Positions 1 through 9,120 of a stretch of 64,000 nt of DNA are shown here, piece after piece. The stretch is from an uncultured Eubacteriales bacterium. Its GTDB lineage: Bacteria; Bacillota; Clostridia; Oscillospirales; Acutalibacteraceae. The stretch's first letter is position 1; each line of letters starts with the position of its first letter. Under the pieces are notes generated by a model. It made no database searches and was not told where the DNA came from. It worked only from the letters and a program-made list of their open reading frames with translations. Where the stretch lies: assembly GCA_934476085.1 (NCBI GenBank), contig CAKSNE010000005.1:42310-106309 (forward strand), written 5' to 3'. The position numbers and the translations under genes are program-made.

Positions 1-1959
1 AATTTCAGGAGTCATAAGTTCCAGCGGAACATCAAATACTTGAGAAGCGGTTATCGCATGGATATCAACATCATTTAAAAATGCGTCAATCATCTTTTTA
101 TCATCAGCAATTGATGCTAAAACACGAAGTTCAATCTGTGAATAGTCAGCATCGACTAATAAATATCCGTCTTTTGCTTTGAAAAATCTACGCATTTCTC
201 GTCCGAGTTCAGTTCTTACAGGAATATTCTGCAAATTTGGCTCAGAAGAGCTTATTCTGCCTGTGCGTGTTTCGACTTGATTTAGCGTTGAATGAATTCT
301 GTTGTTTTCGCCAACACATTTTAATAAGCCATCACAATAAGTCGATTTTAATTTTGATACAGAGCGATATTCAAGCAAATATTCAACAGCGTCAGATTGA
401 TAGCGTAAGTTTTCTAATACTTCGGCACTAGTTGAATATCCTGTTTTTGTTTTTTTGGAATGGGGAAGACCGAGTTTTTCAAAAAGAGCAACACCTAATT
501 GTTTTGGCGAGTTTAAATTAAATTCATAACCGATTATGCTAAAGATTTGTTCTTTTAAAAATTCTTCCCGCTTCTCAAGCTTTTTAGAAAACTCTTTAAT
601 TCCGTCTACATCTACTTCAAAGCCCTCTTTTTCCATTAAATAAAGGGTATAGGAAAGTGGAATTTCTATTTCGTTTAATAATTTTTCCTGATTATTTTCT
701 TTGATTTTTTCTGCAAATTCTTTGTATAAAATATCAATTAAATACAGTTGTTTAGCTGCTTCTTCATTTTCACAATCAAATTCAGGTAAAGAGTATTCCA
801 CTGAAAAACGTTCAATAGAAAAATCTTTTCTATCAGGATTAATTAAATAAGCCGCAAGCATTGTATCAAAACTAATATTACAATAAGAATAGATTTTATG
901 AAATAAATCTTTACAATTATGAGTTATTATGTTTTTAGTTTCTGATAAATCAAGATTTTCGGTAACAAAGTATTCATTATCTTTTTTTGAAAATATTTTT
1001 CCATCAAAAAACGCTATAATTGAATTATCTTGAACTTTATCTAATCTTTTAAAAGTAATTTTAATTTTCTCAGTATCGTTGCTAGACTTTGTTTCTTTTT
1101 CGTTGTCTAAATTAAGTTTATCTAAAAGTTTAAACATTTCCAGTTTTACTAGAATGTTTTTAAGATCTTCTGCGTTTCTTTGGCAATTGGTTGGTATTTC
1201 AATCGGAACATTGCAATTAATAGTGCCTAGTGTTTTACTTAAAAAAGCATTATCCTTATCTTTAAGTAGCTTTCCTTTTAAGTTTTCTCTTAAATCGGAT
1301 GATTCGAGATTATCATATAAGTTTTCTATGTTGCCAAATTGTTGAATTAAGTTTCCTGCAGTTTTTGGTCCAACGCCTTGAACACCGGGAATATTATCGG
1401 AAGTATCTCCTTGTAGTGCTTTGATTTCAATCATTTGTTTAGGAGAAACACCATATTCTTCATTAATTTTATCAACATCGTAAATTTTAACTTCTGTTGA
1501 GCCACCACGTGTTGCGGCTAATTGAACTGAAACATTTTCAGACACCAACTGTAAAGAGTCACGGTCACCTGTTGCTATTACACAAGTATCGTTGTTTTCA
1601 TTGCATTTTTTTGCAATTGTTCCTAGAATATCGTCTGCCTCGTAACCCTCAATCTCTAAAACGACACATCCGAATGCTCTTAAAACATCTTTCATAATTG
1701 GTATCTGCATTCTAAGTTCATCCGGCATTGGTTTTCTGCCGGCTTTGTAATCCGCGTACATTTTATGTCTGAAAGTTGGAGCTTTAAGATCGAAAGCTGC
1801 AACAATTAAATCAGGTGAGTTTGTATCAATTAGTTTAAGCAAAATATTCATAAAGCCATAAATAGCATTTGTAAAAGTACCATCTTTAGTTGACAATATA
1901 CGAATACCGTAAAAGGCTCTGTTAATAATTGAATTTCCGTCTAGTGCTAAAATTTTCAT
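1..1959 (-). CDS. polA: DNA polymerase I, C-terminus cut by window edge
   Basis: Repair and Okazaki-fragment polymerase. The 653 codons in the window cover the N-terminal 5'-3' exonuclease domain (metal-binding acidic residues near DGNSIINRAF, helix-hairpin-helix GVGPKTAG), a middle region, and the start of the polymerase domain, including motif A (DADYSQIELRVLA). The frame runs off position 1 just after DIHAITASQVF, before the O-helix motif B, so roughly 230 residues of an ~890-residue protein are missing. I did not find clear 3'-5' exonuclease motifs in the middle region, which suggests an inactive proofreading domain as in Bacillus PolA. The ATG at 1959 follows a GGAG site, and a good promoter lies at 1992-2020. 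It is monocistronic at this end; the secDF terminator lies just upstream. Confidence 0.96.
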   Translation of the reverse strand, partial: MKILALDGNSIINRAFYGIRILSTKDGTFTNAIYGFMNILLKLIDTNSPDLIVAAFDLKAPTFRHKMYADYKAGRKPMPDELRMQIPIMKDVLRAFGCVVLEIEGYEADDILGTIAKKCNENNDTCVIATGDRDSLQLVSENVSVQLAATRGGSTEVKIYDVDKINEEYGVSPKQMIEIKALQGDTSDNIPGVQGVGPKTAGNLIQQFGNIENLYDNLESSDLRENLKGKLLKDKDNAFLSKTLGTINCNVPIEIPTNCQRNAEDLKNILVKLEMFKLLDKLNLDNEKETKSSNDTEKIKITFKRLDKVQDNSIIAFFDGKIFSKKDNEYFVTENLDLSETKNIITHNCKDLFHKIYSYCNISFDTMLAAYLINPDRKDFSIERFSVEYSLPEFDCENEEAAKQLYLIDILYKEFAEKIKENNQEKLLNEIEIPLSYTLYLMEKEGFEVDVDGIKEFSKKLEKREEFLKEQIFSIIGYEFNLNSPKQLGVALFEKLGLPHSKKTKTGYSTSAEVLENLRYQSDAVEYLLEYRSVSKLKSTYCDGLLKCVGENNRIHSTLNQVETRTGRISSSEPNLQNIPVRTELGREMRRFFKAKDGYLLVDADYSQIELRVLASIADDKKMIDAFLNDVDIHAITASQVFDVPLELMTPEI

Positions 1960-1991
1960 AACATTCTCCAAAAAAAGATAAATATAAAATT

Positions 1992-2020
1992 ATATTACCA
2001 CATTTTATTGATTTCTTCAA
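1992..2020 (-). promoter_or_regulatory. Sigma-A promoter of polA
   Basis: On the minus strand, TTGAAG (2015-2020) and TAATAT (1992-1997) are separated by exactly 17 bases. The predicted transcript start lies about 25 bases upstream of the polA ATG. Confidence 0.6.
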
Positions 2021-2030
2021 GCAAATAACA

Positions 2031-2064
2031 AAAAAATAACGCTGTATTTAACTAATACAGCGTT
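2031..2064 (-). terminator. Intrinsic terminator after secF
   Basis: AACGCTGTAT (2038-2047) pairs perfectly with ATACAGCGTT (2055-2064), giving a 10-bp stem. On the minus strand it is followed by a T-rich tract (2031-2037). It ends the secD-secF transcript. Confidence 0.85.
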
Positions 2065-2079
2065 ATTATAAATATAAAC

Positions 2080-3351
2080 TTATTTCTTTTTACCCTTTGG
2101 GTTAATTTTATTTGCGTAATCAGGTTTTTTAGAAGCTTTTCCTTTTTTCTCTTTAGGAGCTTTTTTCTCGTTATGTTCACACCAGAATACATAAATAGGA
2201 CCCGCAACAAAGAGAGAAGAGAAAGTACCGCAAACAACACCGATTGACATTGGTATTGAGAATGTAAGAATAGAATCAAGATTTTTAATTAATGCAACTA
2301 CTGTAACAGACATAATAGCCGCAAATGTTGTAAGAGAAGTAACGGCAGTTCTCTTTAAACTTTGAGAAATAGACATATTCATCAATTCTCTGATAGATTT
2401 TTTGTTACCGTATAATCCTGAGTTTTCACGAAGTCTGTCATAAACAACGATTGTATCGTTAAGTGAATAACCGAGAATTGTTAAGAACACAGCAATAAAG
2501 TTTGTATCAACTGTAATTCCGAAAATAACATCAATAAAGAATATAAACGACAAGTCATGAACAAGAGCAACAAGAGCAGCGATAGCAGCTTTTACACCGC
2601 CGACTTTTCTAAATCTATATCCTACATAAATTACAACTAAAATACTAGCAATTAATACAGCGTAAAGTGATTTAGCAAAGAAAAGTGAGCCAAAGCTTTT
2701 ACCAACAGTGTTAGATCCTGTTTGGTCAAGATTGTTGTTTGGGAATTTTTCTTGCAAAGTAGATTTTAACTGTTTTAATTGAGCGGTTGAAAGAGATAAG
2801 TTACCAACAGCATTAAGTTTAATCGACTTAGTACCTGTTGAATAGTCAGTTGAATCTGTAACATCTACTTTAGTTTCAACATAAGGATCTTCTGTTTTAG
2901 CAACAAAAGTAACTTTATTTGTAGAAAACTTTTCATTTAATAAAGAAGTAACCTTATCAATTTGATCTTTTGTTAATATTGACTTGCCTAATGCATCAAC
3001 ATTTAAAACAGATTTTTTATTCTCGGTAGTAACTTCAGAAGAAAAAGTAATACCATCAATTTTTAAATCAGAAAAAGCATTATCAACAGCAGAAGCATCT
3101 AATGTACCGGTATAATTATATTTAATTTCAGTTACATTACCAACGCTTTTTAAAGCTGATTCAGCTTGCTTTTTTACATCTTTTAGGTTCAATGTACCTT
3201 CATAGGAATAGGTAATGGAAGAGCCACCTTTATAGTCAATTGAAAGGTCAACACCTCTAAAGATAGTAAAGCCAATACCTGTTAATACTACTAATATCGG
3301 TATTAAGATTACATATTTAAATTTTCCGATAATATCATATGTCTTATACAT
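2080..3351 (-). CDS. secF: Protein translocase subunit SecF
   Basis: Membrane partner of SecD. The SecDF complex uses the proton gradient to help pull preproteins out of the SecYEG channel. The 423-residue protein has a first membrane segment near its N-terminus (FKYVILIPILVVLTGIGF), a long extracytoplasmic domain of about 170 residues, then five more membrane segments in the C-terminal half with the family DLSFIFFIDVIFG and GYSLNDTIVVYDRLREN motifs. The extracytoplasmic domain is larger than in compact SecF proteins, as in several Clostridia. The ATG at 3351 is preceded by GGAGG at a good distance; a TTG 15 bases upstream in the same frame overlaps that site and is unlikely to be used. The start overlaps the secD stop by 8 bases, so translation is probably coupled. 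The C-terminus is Lys-rich. Confidence 0.95.
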   Translation of the reverse strand: MYKTYDIIGKFKYVILIPILVVLTGIGFTIFRGVDLSIDYKGGSSITYSYEGTLNLKDVKKQAESALKSVGNVTEIKYNYTGTLDASAVDNAFSDLKIDGITFSSEVTTENKKSVLNVDALGKSILTKDQIDKVTSLLNEKFSTNKVTFVAKTEDPYVETKVDVTDSTDYSTGTKSIKLNAVGNLSLSTAQLKQLKSTLQEKFPNNNLDQTGSNTVGKSFGSLFFAKSLYAVLIASILVVIYVGYRFRKVGGVKAAIAALVALVHDLSFIFFIDVIFGITVDTNFIAVFLTILGYSLNDTIVVYDRLRENSGLYGNKKSIRELMNMSISQSLKRTAVTSLTTFAAIMSVTVVALIKNLDSILTFSIPMSIGVVCGTFSSLFVAGPIYVFWCEHNEKKAPKEKKGKASKKPDYANKINPKGKKK

Positions 3352-4717
3352 CTCTTTTACCTCCAAAGAACCACGGCTTTCTCAAGCATTTGAAAGAAGA
3401 AAGGCTTGAAACCATAACTTTAGAAAGAGCAACACCGATAACAAGGTTGAAAATTGCACCAATTAAAAGTGTATAGCCGAATGAATAAATTGAGCCGGTA
3501 ATTGAAGAACTAAACATAAACATTACCGGAGTAAGAATTTTTGACCAAATTGAATCCGGAGGTCCAAATGCACCCATCAAAATAACTGATACAATTACAA
3601 CAGTAACGTTACCATCTATAATAGCACCGAATCCACGTTTGAAACCGGTCTTAATAGCACCGTCAATAGTTCTTCCTGAATACAATTCATCTTTTACACG
3701 TTCTGCGTTAATAACGTTAGCGTCAACACCCATACCTATTGAAAGTATGATACCTGCAAGTCCGGGGATTGTAAGTGTAAAGCTTGAGAAGAACGAGAAG
3801 AAACCGGAAATAAATGCAAATATACCGGCAATTTGGCAAGTAATTGCAAAAGCAGCAACAATACCGGGTACTCTATAAAGCAAAATCATCATAAGAACTA
3901 TGATTATATAAGCCGCAATACCTGCGATTAACATTACATTAAGAGATGATTGACCGAGAGTCGGAGCAATTATTTGTAATTTAGAATTATCAACTGAAAG
4001 AGCAAAAGGAAGCGAACCGGCATTGATTGTGTTTGCAAGATCTGTTGCTTCTTCAGCAGTAAAGCTACCTTCAATAACAGCTCTACCATTGGTGATAACA
4101 CTGTTTACTGTTGGAGCCGATAAACATTTGTCATCAAGCCAAATTGAAATTTGCTGACCTTGCAATCTTCTTGTTGCGTCAGCAAATGCACTTTTACCGT
4201 GATCGGTAAGTTCAAGTGCAACTTTATTTTCACCGTTTTCAACTGTTAATGAAGCAGATTCAATATCTTTTGAACCTTCTAAGACCTGTGTGCCTTTTGA
4301 ACTGCTTCCGCCTTCGTTAAAAGTAAGAACGGCCATTTGTCCGAGTTCTTCAACAGCAGCTTCAGGATCAAAATCTTCTTCATCATTTTGCCAAGGGAAT
4401 CTAACGATAATTTGTTTATTCATATCATCACGATTGATTTCCGAGTCAGTAATTTTTTGGTCGGTTAAACGACGTTTAATAATATCTTCAGCTTTTTTCA
4501 TATCTTTAGAAGTGATTTTATCTTTAGATATGTCAGGTGTGAAAACTGCTTCAACACCGCCCTGAATATCGATACCCCAGCGGATATCGTTGACACCTTT
4601 TACTATTACTTTTTTATTATCGCCGTAATATGTACTAACACCTGCAAAAGATAAGTAGGTGAACGCAACAATAAGAATAGCAACAATGAAAAATGTCGAC
4701 CTTCTTGATTTTTTCAT
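3344..4717 (-). CDS. secD: Protein translocase subunit SecD
   Basis: Large subunit of the SecDF secretion motor. The 457 residues comprise an N-terminal membrane helix, the P1 extracytoplasmic region opening with the conserved RWGIDIQGGVEAVF segment, and five further C-terminal membrane helices with the family motif GIILSIGMGVDANVI, whose Asp lies in the proton path. Translation starts at ATG 4717 after a GGAGG site. It is first in a two-gene operon with secF and has its own consensus promoter at 4781-4809. No yajC, often the neighbour, is present. The length is typical for Firmicutes with split SecD/SecF. Confidence 0.95.
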   Translation of the reverse strand: MKKSRRSTFFIVAILIVAFTYLSFAGVSTYYGDNKKVIVKGVNDIRWGIDIQGGVEAVFTPDISKDKITSKDMKKAEDIIKRRLTDQKITDSEINRDDMNKQIIVRFPWQNDEEDFDPEAAVEELGQMAVLTFNEGGSSSKGTQVLEGSKDIESASLTVENGENKVALELTDHGKSAFADATRRLQGQQISIWLDDKCLSAPTVNSVITNGRAVIEGSFTAEEATDLANTINAGSLPFALSVDNSKLQIIAPTLGQSSLNVMLIAGIAAYIIIVLMMILLYRVPGIVAAFAITCQIAGIFAFISGFFSFFSSFTLTIPGLAGIILSIGMGVDANVINAERVKDELYSGRTIDGAIKTGFKRGFGAIIDGNVTVVIVSVILMGAFGPPDSIWSKILTPVMFMFSSSITGSIYSFGYTLLIGAIFNLVIGVALSKVMVSSLSSFKCLRKPWFFGGKRDV

Positions 4718-4766
4718 TGAAAAGTCCTCCGAAATTTTTTATAAGCTTTGCAATAAATTGCATTTG

Positions 4767-4781
4767 TGCATTACTAATGCA
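4767..4781. promoter_or_regulatory. 15-bp palindrome at the secDF transcription start
   Basis: TGCATTA-C-TAATGCA is a perfect inverted repeat that touches the last base of the secDF -10 hexamer and covers the predicted transcription start. It has no T tract, so it is more like an operator than a terminator. No bound regulator can be named. Confidence 0.4.
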
Positions 4782-4809
4782 TTATATAATAATTTGACAA
4801 AAAAGTCAA
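4781..4809 (-). promoter_or_regulatory. Sigma-A promoter of secDF
   Basis: TTGACT (4804-4809) and a perfect TATAAT (4781-4786) on the minus strand have a 17-base spacer. It lies directly downstream of the aminotransferase stop codon, so secDF is transcribed independently. Confidence 0.85.
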
Positions 4810-4825
4810 TTATTTTGTTACTTTT

Positions 4826-6094
4826 TTATAACAATTTTTCTATAGTGGCAAGTCTTGCACAAACTGAGAAAAGTTTTACTGCTTGTTGTAATTCTTCTAA
4901 CGGAGGGAAACTTGGTGCAATTCTAATATGAGAGTCATCAGGATCGTTTCCGTAAGGGTATGCAGAGCCGGCAGGTGTAGTAACAAGTCCGGCGTCTTTA
5001 CAAAGTTCAACTATTCTTTTTGCACAGCCCTTTGGTGCATAAAAACTTACAAAGTAGCCACCGTTTGGATTTGTCCATCTACCAATACCTAACGGTTTTA
5101 ATACATTTTCAAATTCATCAAGAACTGCTTTGAATTTCGGACGCATAATTGCAGCGTGTTTTTTCATAATTTCAGCAATATTTTCGCTGCTTTTAAGAAA
5201 TCTCACATGGCGTAACTGATTGATTTTATCAGGACCAATAGTTTGAAATTGCATTCTATGTTTCATAAGCTCAATATTATGATCAGAAGCACAAAGTGCA
5301 CTAACACCTGAGCCCGGGTGAGTAATTTTTGATGTAGACATAAAGTACAAAATCATTTTTTCTGTACCGCGAGCAATACACTCTTTATAAAGACAAAGAA
5401 CATTATCTTGTCTGTCTTCATATAAATGATGAACAGCATAAGCGTTATCATACATAATTCTAAAGTCATTAGCGGCAGGTTTTAATGATGCTAATCTTCT
5501 GATTGTTTCATCAGAATATGAATATCCATCAGGGTTTGAATATTTAGGAACACACCAAATACCTTTAACTAGCGGATCTTTAACCAATTCTTCAACCATA
5601 TCCATATCAGGACCTTCGGGAGTCATCGGAACAGGAATGTTTTCAATTCCAAAGTATTCTGTAATAGCGAAATGTCTGTCGTAACCCGGGCAAGGGCATA
5701 AGAATTTAACTTTGCCTTGAACCAGCCAAGGCTTTTCGCCATCAAGACCACGTGAAATTGCTTGTGCGATAATATCAAACATCATATGTAATGATGAGTT
5801 TTCACCAATAATAACATTATCAACAGGACAGCCGAATAAATCAGCGAAAATCTTTTTCATTTCAGGAATACCGTCAAGACCGCCGTAATTTCTGCATTCT
5901 TGACCGTTTTCAGCTTTAGTAGAGTTTTCATCAACCAGATTAAAAAGCTCATTAGAAATATCAAGTTGCTCACTGCTTGGTTTGCCTCTTGACATATCAA
6001 GCTTTAATCCCAATGATTTAAAGCGATTGTATTCTTTTAAAAGTTCTTCTTGTTCTTTTAAAAGCTGTTCTTTTGACATATCTTTATAAAACAT
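4826..6094 (-). CDS. PLP-dependent aminotransferase, aspartate subgroup Ic (MocR-like fold)
   Basis: A fold-type I aminotransferase of 422 residues. Visible active-site features are NPDG (Asn187), YDNAY (Asp216) and the PLP-binding lysine in STSKITHPGSG (Lys256). The sequence resembles the family named Aminotran_MocR (Pfam PF12897), whose characterised members are subgroup Ic aspartate aminotransferases, transferring the amino group of aspartate to 2-oxoglutarate in the cytosol. The exact substrate is inferred. It could also supply the last transamination to Phe/Tyr, which the aro operon at 22038 lacks, but nothing here shows that. The ATG at 6094 follows GAGGTG. It stands alone, with its own promoter at 6127-6155. 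Confidence 0.85.
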   Translation of the reverse strand: MFYKDMSKEQLLKEQEELLKEYNRFKSLGLKLDMSRGKPSSEQLDISNELFNLVDENSTKAENGQECRNYGGLDGIPEMKKIFADLFGCPVDNVIIGENSSLHMMFDIIAQAISRGLDGEKPWLVQGKVKFLCPCPGYDRHFAITEYFGIENIPVPMTPEGPDMDMVEELVKDPLVKGIWCVPKYSNPDGYSYSDETIRRLASLKPAANDFRIMYDNAYAVHHLYEDRQDNVLCLYKECIARGTEKMILYFMSTSKITHPGSGVSALCASDHNIELMKHRMQFQTIGPDKINQLRHVRFLKSSENIAEIMKKHAAIMRPKFKAVLDEFENVLKPLGIGRWTNPNGGYFVSFYAPKGCAKRIVELCKDAGLVTTPAGSAYPYGNDPDDSHIRIAPSFPPLEELQQAVKLFSVCARLATIEKLL

Positions 6095-6126
6095 TTTTGG
6101 ACACCTCTATGTATGTTTTTCTTTCT

Positions 6127-6155
6127 ATAATAATACAAAAACAATTTTTTTTCAA
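6127..6155 (-). promoter_or_regulatory. Sigma-A promoter of the aminotransferase
   Basis: TTGAAA (6150-6155) and TATTAT (6127-6132) on the minus strand have a 17-base spacer. Confidence 0.6.
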
Positions 6156-6192
6156 CTAAAATTAAAAATTTTAATTAAATTTGCAAAAAATA

Positions 6193-6221
6193 TTGACAAA
6201 TCAGCGTAAAAATAATATAAT
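6193..6221 (+). promoter_or_regulatory. Sigma-A promoter of the alaS T-box transcript
   Basis: Perfect TTGACA (6193-6198) and TATAAT (6216-6221) have a 17-base spacer. The predicted start near 6228 opens the T-box leader. Confidence 0.9.
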
Positions 6222-6227
6222 TAAACC

Positions 6228-6450
6228 AATATTGATGCTTTACACAGGTCTAATTTAGTTAGTAGGATTTTAGAGAGGGTATGGTTGCTGAAAATACCTA
6301 TCATGAAAACTATTGTGCCAACCTGTTGCACGATAATGATGAATTATTGCGTATTCCTGCGTTAAAGGATTTGAGTGGCACACAAAAATGTGCAATTCGG
6401 GTGGTACCGCGGTTTGTTCGTCCCGAGTTGGCTTTTGGTGTGTTTTTTTA
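6228..6450 (+). ncRNA. T-box leader of alaS
   Basis: This leader senses uncharged tRNA-Ala and sits between a strong promoter and alaS. The antiterminator core GGGTGGTACCGCGG (6399-6412) is a textbook T-box sequence; its TGG pairs with the tRNA acceptor end. An AGAGAG segment near 6272 and a hairpin GGTAT/ATACC follow in Stem I. The Ala specifier is not certain: a GCT at 6287-6289 sits in a hairpin loop and a GCC at 6317-6319 is followed by A. TCGGG (6397-6401) can pair with CCCGA (6422-6426), and a T7 run follows at 6443-6449, but a conventional separate terminator stem is not obvious. A reading frame at 6281-6490 across this region is an artefact. Confidence 0.9.
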
Positions 6451-6471
6451 TTGTAAAGGAGATTTTTTAAA

Positions 6472-9108
6472 ATGCAATGGACAGGATTAAATGAACTTAG
6501 AGAAAAGTATTTAAGCTTTTTTGAATCAAAAGGACATTTAAGATTAAAGAGCTTTCCGCTTGTACCTAAAGATGATAAAAGCTTGCTTCTTATCAACTCA
6601 GGTATGGCTCCGATGAAAAAATATTTTACAGGTGAAGTAACACCGCCTAGAAAAAGAGTAACTACTTGCCAAAAATGTATTCGTACACCTGATATCGAGC
6701 AAGTTGGTAAAACCGCTCGTCACGGCACTTATTTTGAAATGCTCGGTAACTTCTCTTTCGGCGATTATTTTAAACACGAGGCTACTTCATGGGCATGGGA
6801 GTTTTGTACTAAAGTGCTTGAATTACCTGTTGATAGAATTTGGGTTTCAATTTATCAAGATGACGATGAAGCATTTGATATTTGGACAAAAGAAGTTGGC
6901 GTTTCTCCTGATAGAATCGTAAGATTCGGCAAAGAAGATAACTTCTGGGAGCACGGCTCAGGTCCTTGCGGTCCATGTTCAGAACTCTATTTTGACAGAG
7001 GCGAAAAATACGGATGCGGCAAACCTGACTGTAAAGTTGGTTGTGAATGTGATAGATATGTTGAATTTTGGAATAACGTATTCACACAGTTTGAAAATGA
7101 TGGTAACGGTAACTATACACCACTTGATCATCCAAATATTGATACAGGTATGGGCCTTGAAAGACTTGCTTGCATTATGCAAGATGTAAATAACATTTTT
7201 GAAGTAGATACAGTTCAAAATATTATGAAACATGTTAGCCGTATTGCCGGTGTTCACTATGGCGATAGTGAAAAAACTGATGTTTCACTTCGTGTTATTA
7301 CCGACCATATTCGTTCTACTACATTTATGATTGCTGACGGCGTTATGCCATCTAATGAGGGTAGAGGATATGTTCTTAGAAGATTATTAAGAAGAGCTGC
7401 AAGACACGGCAAATTATTAGGCATTAATCACGCATTTTTGTCTGAAGTTTGCGATACAGTTATCGAAGAAAACAAAAACGCTTATCCTGAAGTTTTAGAG
7501 AAAAAAGACTTCATTAAAAAACTTATTAAAAATGAAGAAGAGTCGTTTATTAAAACTATCGACCAAGGTTTGTCGCTTTTAAGCAACCTTATTGATGAAA
7601 TTGACGGCAAAGAACTTTCAGGTGAAAGTGCATTTAAACTTTATGATACTTATGGTTTCCCGCTTGACCTTACAAAAGATGTTCTTGAAGAAAGCGGTCT
7701 TTCTGTAAATGAAGAAGAATTCCAAAAATTAATGCTTGAACAAAGAGATAGAGCAAGAAATGCAAGAAAAGCATCAGACGGCGAATCTTGGGCAAGCAAA
7801 GATATTAAATTTGACGGTATTGACAGCACAGAATTTGTTGGTTATACAGATTTAGAGTGTAACAGCGAGATTAAAGCTATTGTTTGTGATAGCGAACCGG
7901 CTTCTGAGTTATCAGAAGGTAAAAAAGGTATTGTCGTTCTTGATAAAACACCGTTTTATGCAGTATCGGGCGGCCAGATTGGTGATTCCGGTGTAATTAA
8001 AACTGAATTCGGTGAATTTGAAGTTTCTAATACAACTAAAAATCCTGATGGTGTATATATGCATTACGGTGTTGTAACAAGCGGTAAAATTGACATTAAC
8101 AGTAACGCTTGTGCAAAAGTTGACGCTCAAAGAAGACATTCAATTATGCGCAACCATACTGCCGCTCATTTATTACAAAATGCTTTGAGAAAAGTTTTAG
8201 GCACACATGTTGAACAGGCCGGTCAGGAAGTTACTGATTTAAGACTTCGTTTTGACTTTACTCATTTTTCTGCTATGACTCCTGAAGAGATTAAAACAGT
8301 TGAGAAAATAGTAAATGATGAAATTTTAAATTCTATTGAAGTTAAAACTGAAGTTTTACCTATTGAAGAAGCTAAAAAACGTGGTGCAATGGCACTTTTC
8401 GGTGAAAAATACGGTGATAAAGTTCGTGTTGTAACTGCAGGTGATTCTGTTGAATTTTGTGGTGGTACACACGTTTCAAATACTTCAGAACTTGGTCTTT
8501 TTCACATTATGTCTGAAGGATCTGTTGCATCAGGCGTCAGAAGAATTGAGGCGGTAACAGGTCAAGGTCTTCTTAATTTCATTGATGCAAACGAATTGAT
8601 TTTACGTAGCATTTGCGAAGTTATTAAAGCAGGTAATCCGGAAGAACTTACCGATAAAATTACTCAAACAGTTACTGAACTTAAAAATTCAGAGAAAAAA
8701 TTACTTGAGTTACAACAAAAAATAGCTAATCAAAAGGCTAAAGAAATGCTTTCAAAAGCAAGAGATATTAACGGCGTAAGGCTAGTTGCTTTTGCTACTA
8801 CAGGTGTTGAAGGTGGCGACCTTAGAAAAATGTGCGACTCATTTAAAGATATTGATTCTAATATCGTTGCTGTTGTTGCCGGTATTAATCGTGAAAAAAT
8901 GAACGTTACTTTTGCAACTTGTTGCGGAAAAGACGCAGTTAAAAAAGGTGCAAACGCAGGCAAAATTGTTCGTGAAGTTGCTGCTATCACAGGCGGCAAA
9001 GGTGGCGGTAAGCCTGACAGTGCTATGGCAGGCGGTAAAGACGTAACAAAGGTTGACGAGGCTTTGTTAGCAGTTGATGATATACTTGCAAATATGATTA
9101 ATGAATAA
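6472..9108 (+). CDS. alaS: Alanine-tRNA ligase
   Basis: Charges tRNA-Ala with alanine. The 878 residues are full length for the family: an N-terminal class II catalytic domain (GTYFEMLGNFSFGDYFK), a tRNA-recognition domain, the editing domain with the zinc-binding HTAAH motif and CGGTHVSNT, then a coiled-coil and C-Ala region ending in GGKGGGKPDSAMAGGKD. The ATG at 6472 follows AAAGGAG. It heads a tight plus-strand gene series (HIT, phosphoribosyltransferase, engB, lysA, obg, mrnC) with gaps of mostly under 25 bases, so the T-box may influence several downstream genes. Confidence 0.98.
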   Translation: MQWTGLNELREKYLSFFESKGHLRLKSFPLVPKDDKSLLLINSGMAPMKKYFTGEVTPPRKRVTTCQKCIRTPDIEQVGKTARHGTYFEMLGNFSFGDYFKHEATSWAWEFCTKVLELPVDRIWVSIYQDDDEAFDIWTKEVGVSPDRIVRFGKEDNFWEHGSGPCGPCSELYFDRGEKYGCGKPDCKVGCECDRYVEFWNNVFTQFENDGNGNYTPLDHPNIDTGMGLERLACIMQDVNNIFEVDTVQNIMKHVSRIAGVHYGDSEKTDVSLRVITDHIRSTTFMIADGVMPSNEGRGYVLRRLLRRAARHGKLLGINHAFLSEVCDTVIEENKNAYPEVLEKKDFIKKLIKNEEESFIKTIDQGLSLLSNLIDEIDGKELSGESAFKLYDTYGFPLDLTKDVLEESGLSVNEEEFQKLMLEQRDRARNARKASDGESWASKDIKFDGIDSTEFVGYTDLECNSEIKAIVCDSEPASELSEGKKGIVVLDKTPFYAVSGGQIGDSGVIKTEFGEFEVSNTTKNPDGVYMHYGVVTSGKIDINSNACAKVDAQRRHSIMRNHTAAHLLQNALRKVLGTHVEQAGQEVTDLRLRFDFTHFSAMTPEEIKTVEKIVNDEILNSIEVKTEVLPIEEAKKRGAMALFGEKYGDKVRVVTAGDSVEFCGGTHVSNTSELGLFHIMSEGSVASGVRRIEAVTGQGLLNFIDANELILRSICEVIKAGNPEELTDKITQTVTELKNSEKKLLELQQKIANQKAKEMLSKARDINGVRLVAFATTGVEGGDLRKMCDSFKDIDSNIVAVVAGINREKMNVTFATCCGKDAVKKGANAGKIVREVAAITGGKGGGKPDSAMAGGKDVTKVDEALLAVDDILANMINE

Positions 9109-9120
9109 GGAGATTAAAAA

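Noticed and set aside
2052..2279. Overlapping frames inside secF and similar antisense frames inside polA, secD, alaS, dnaE and ileS
   Set aside because: They lie within confidently assigned genes, lack ribosome sites and domains, and reflect low-GC codon structure on the opposite strand or other frames.
6281..6490. A 69-codon plus-strand frame in the alaS leader
   Set aside because: It lies across a clear T-box core and has no conserved protein features; it is a by-product of the RNA element.
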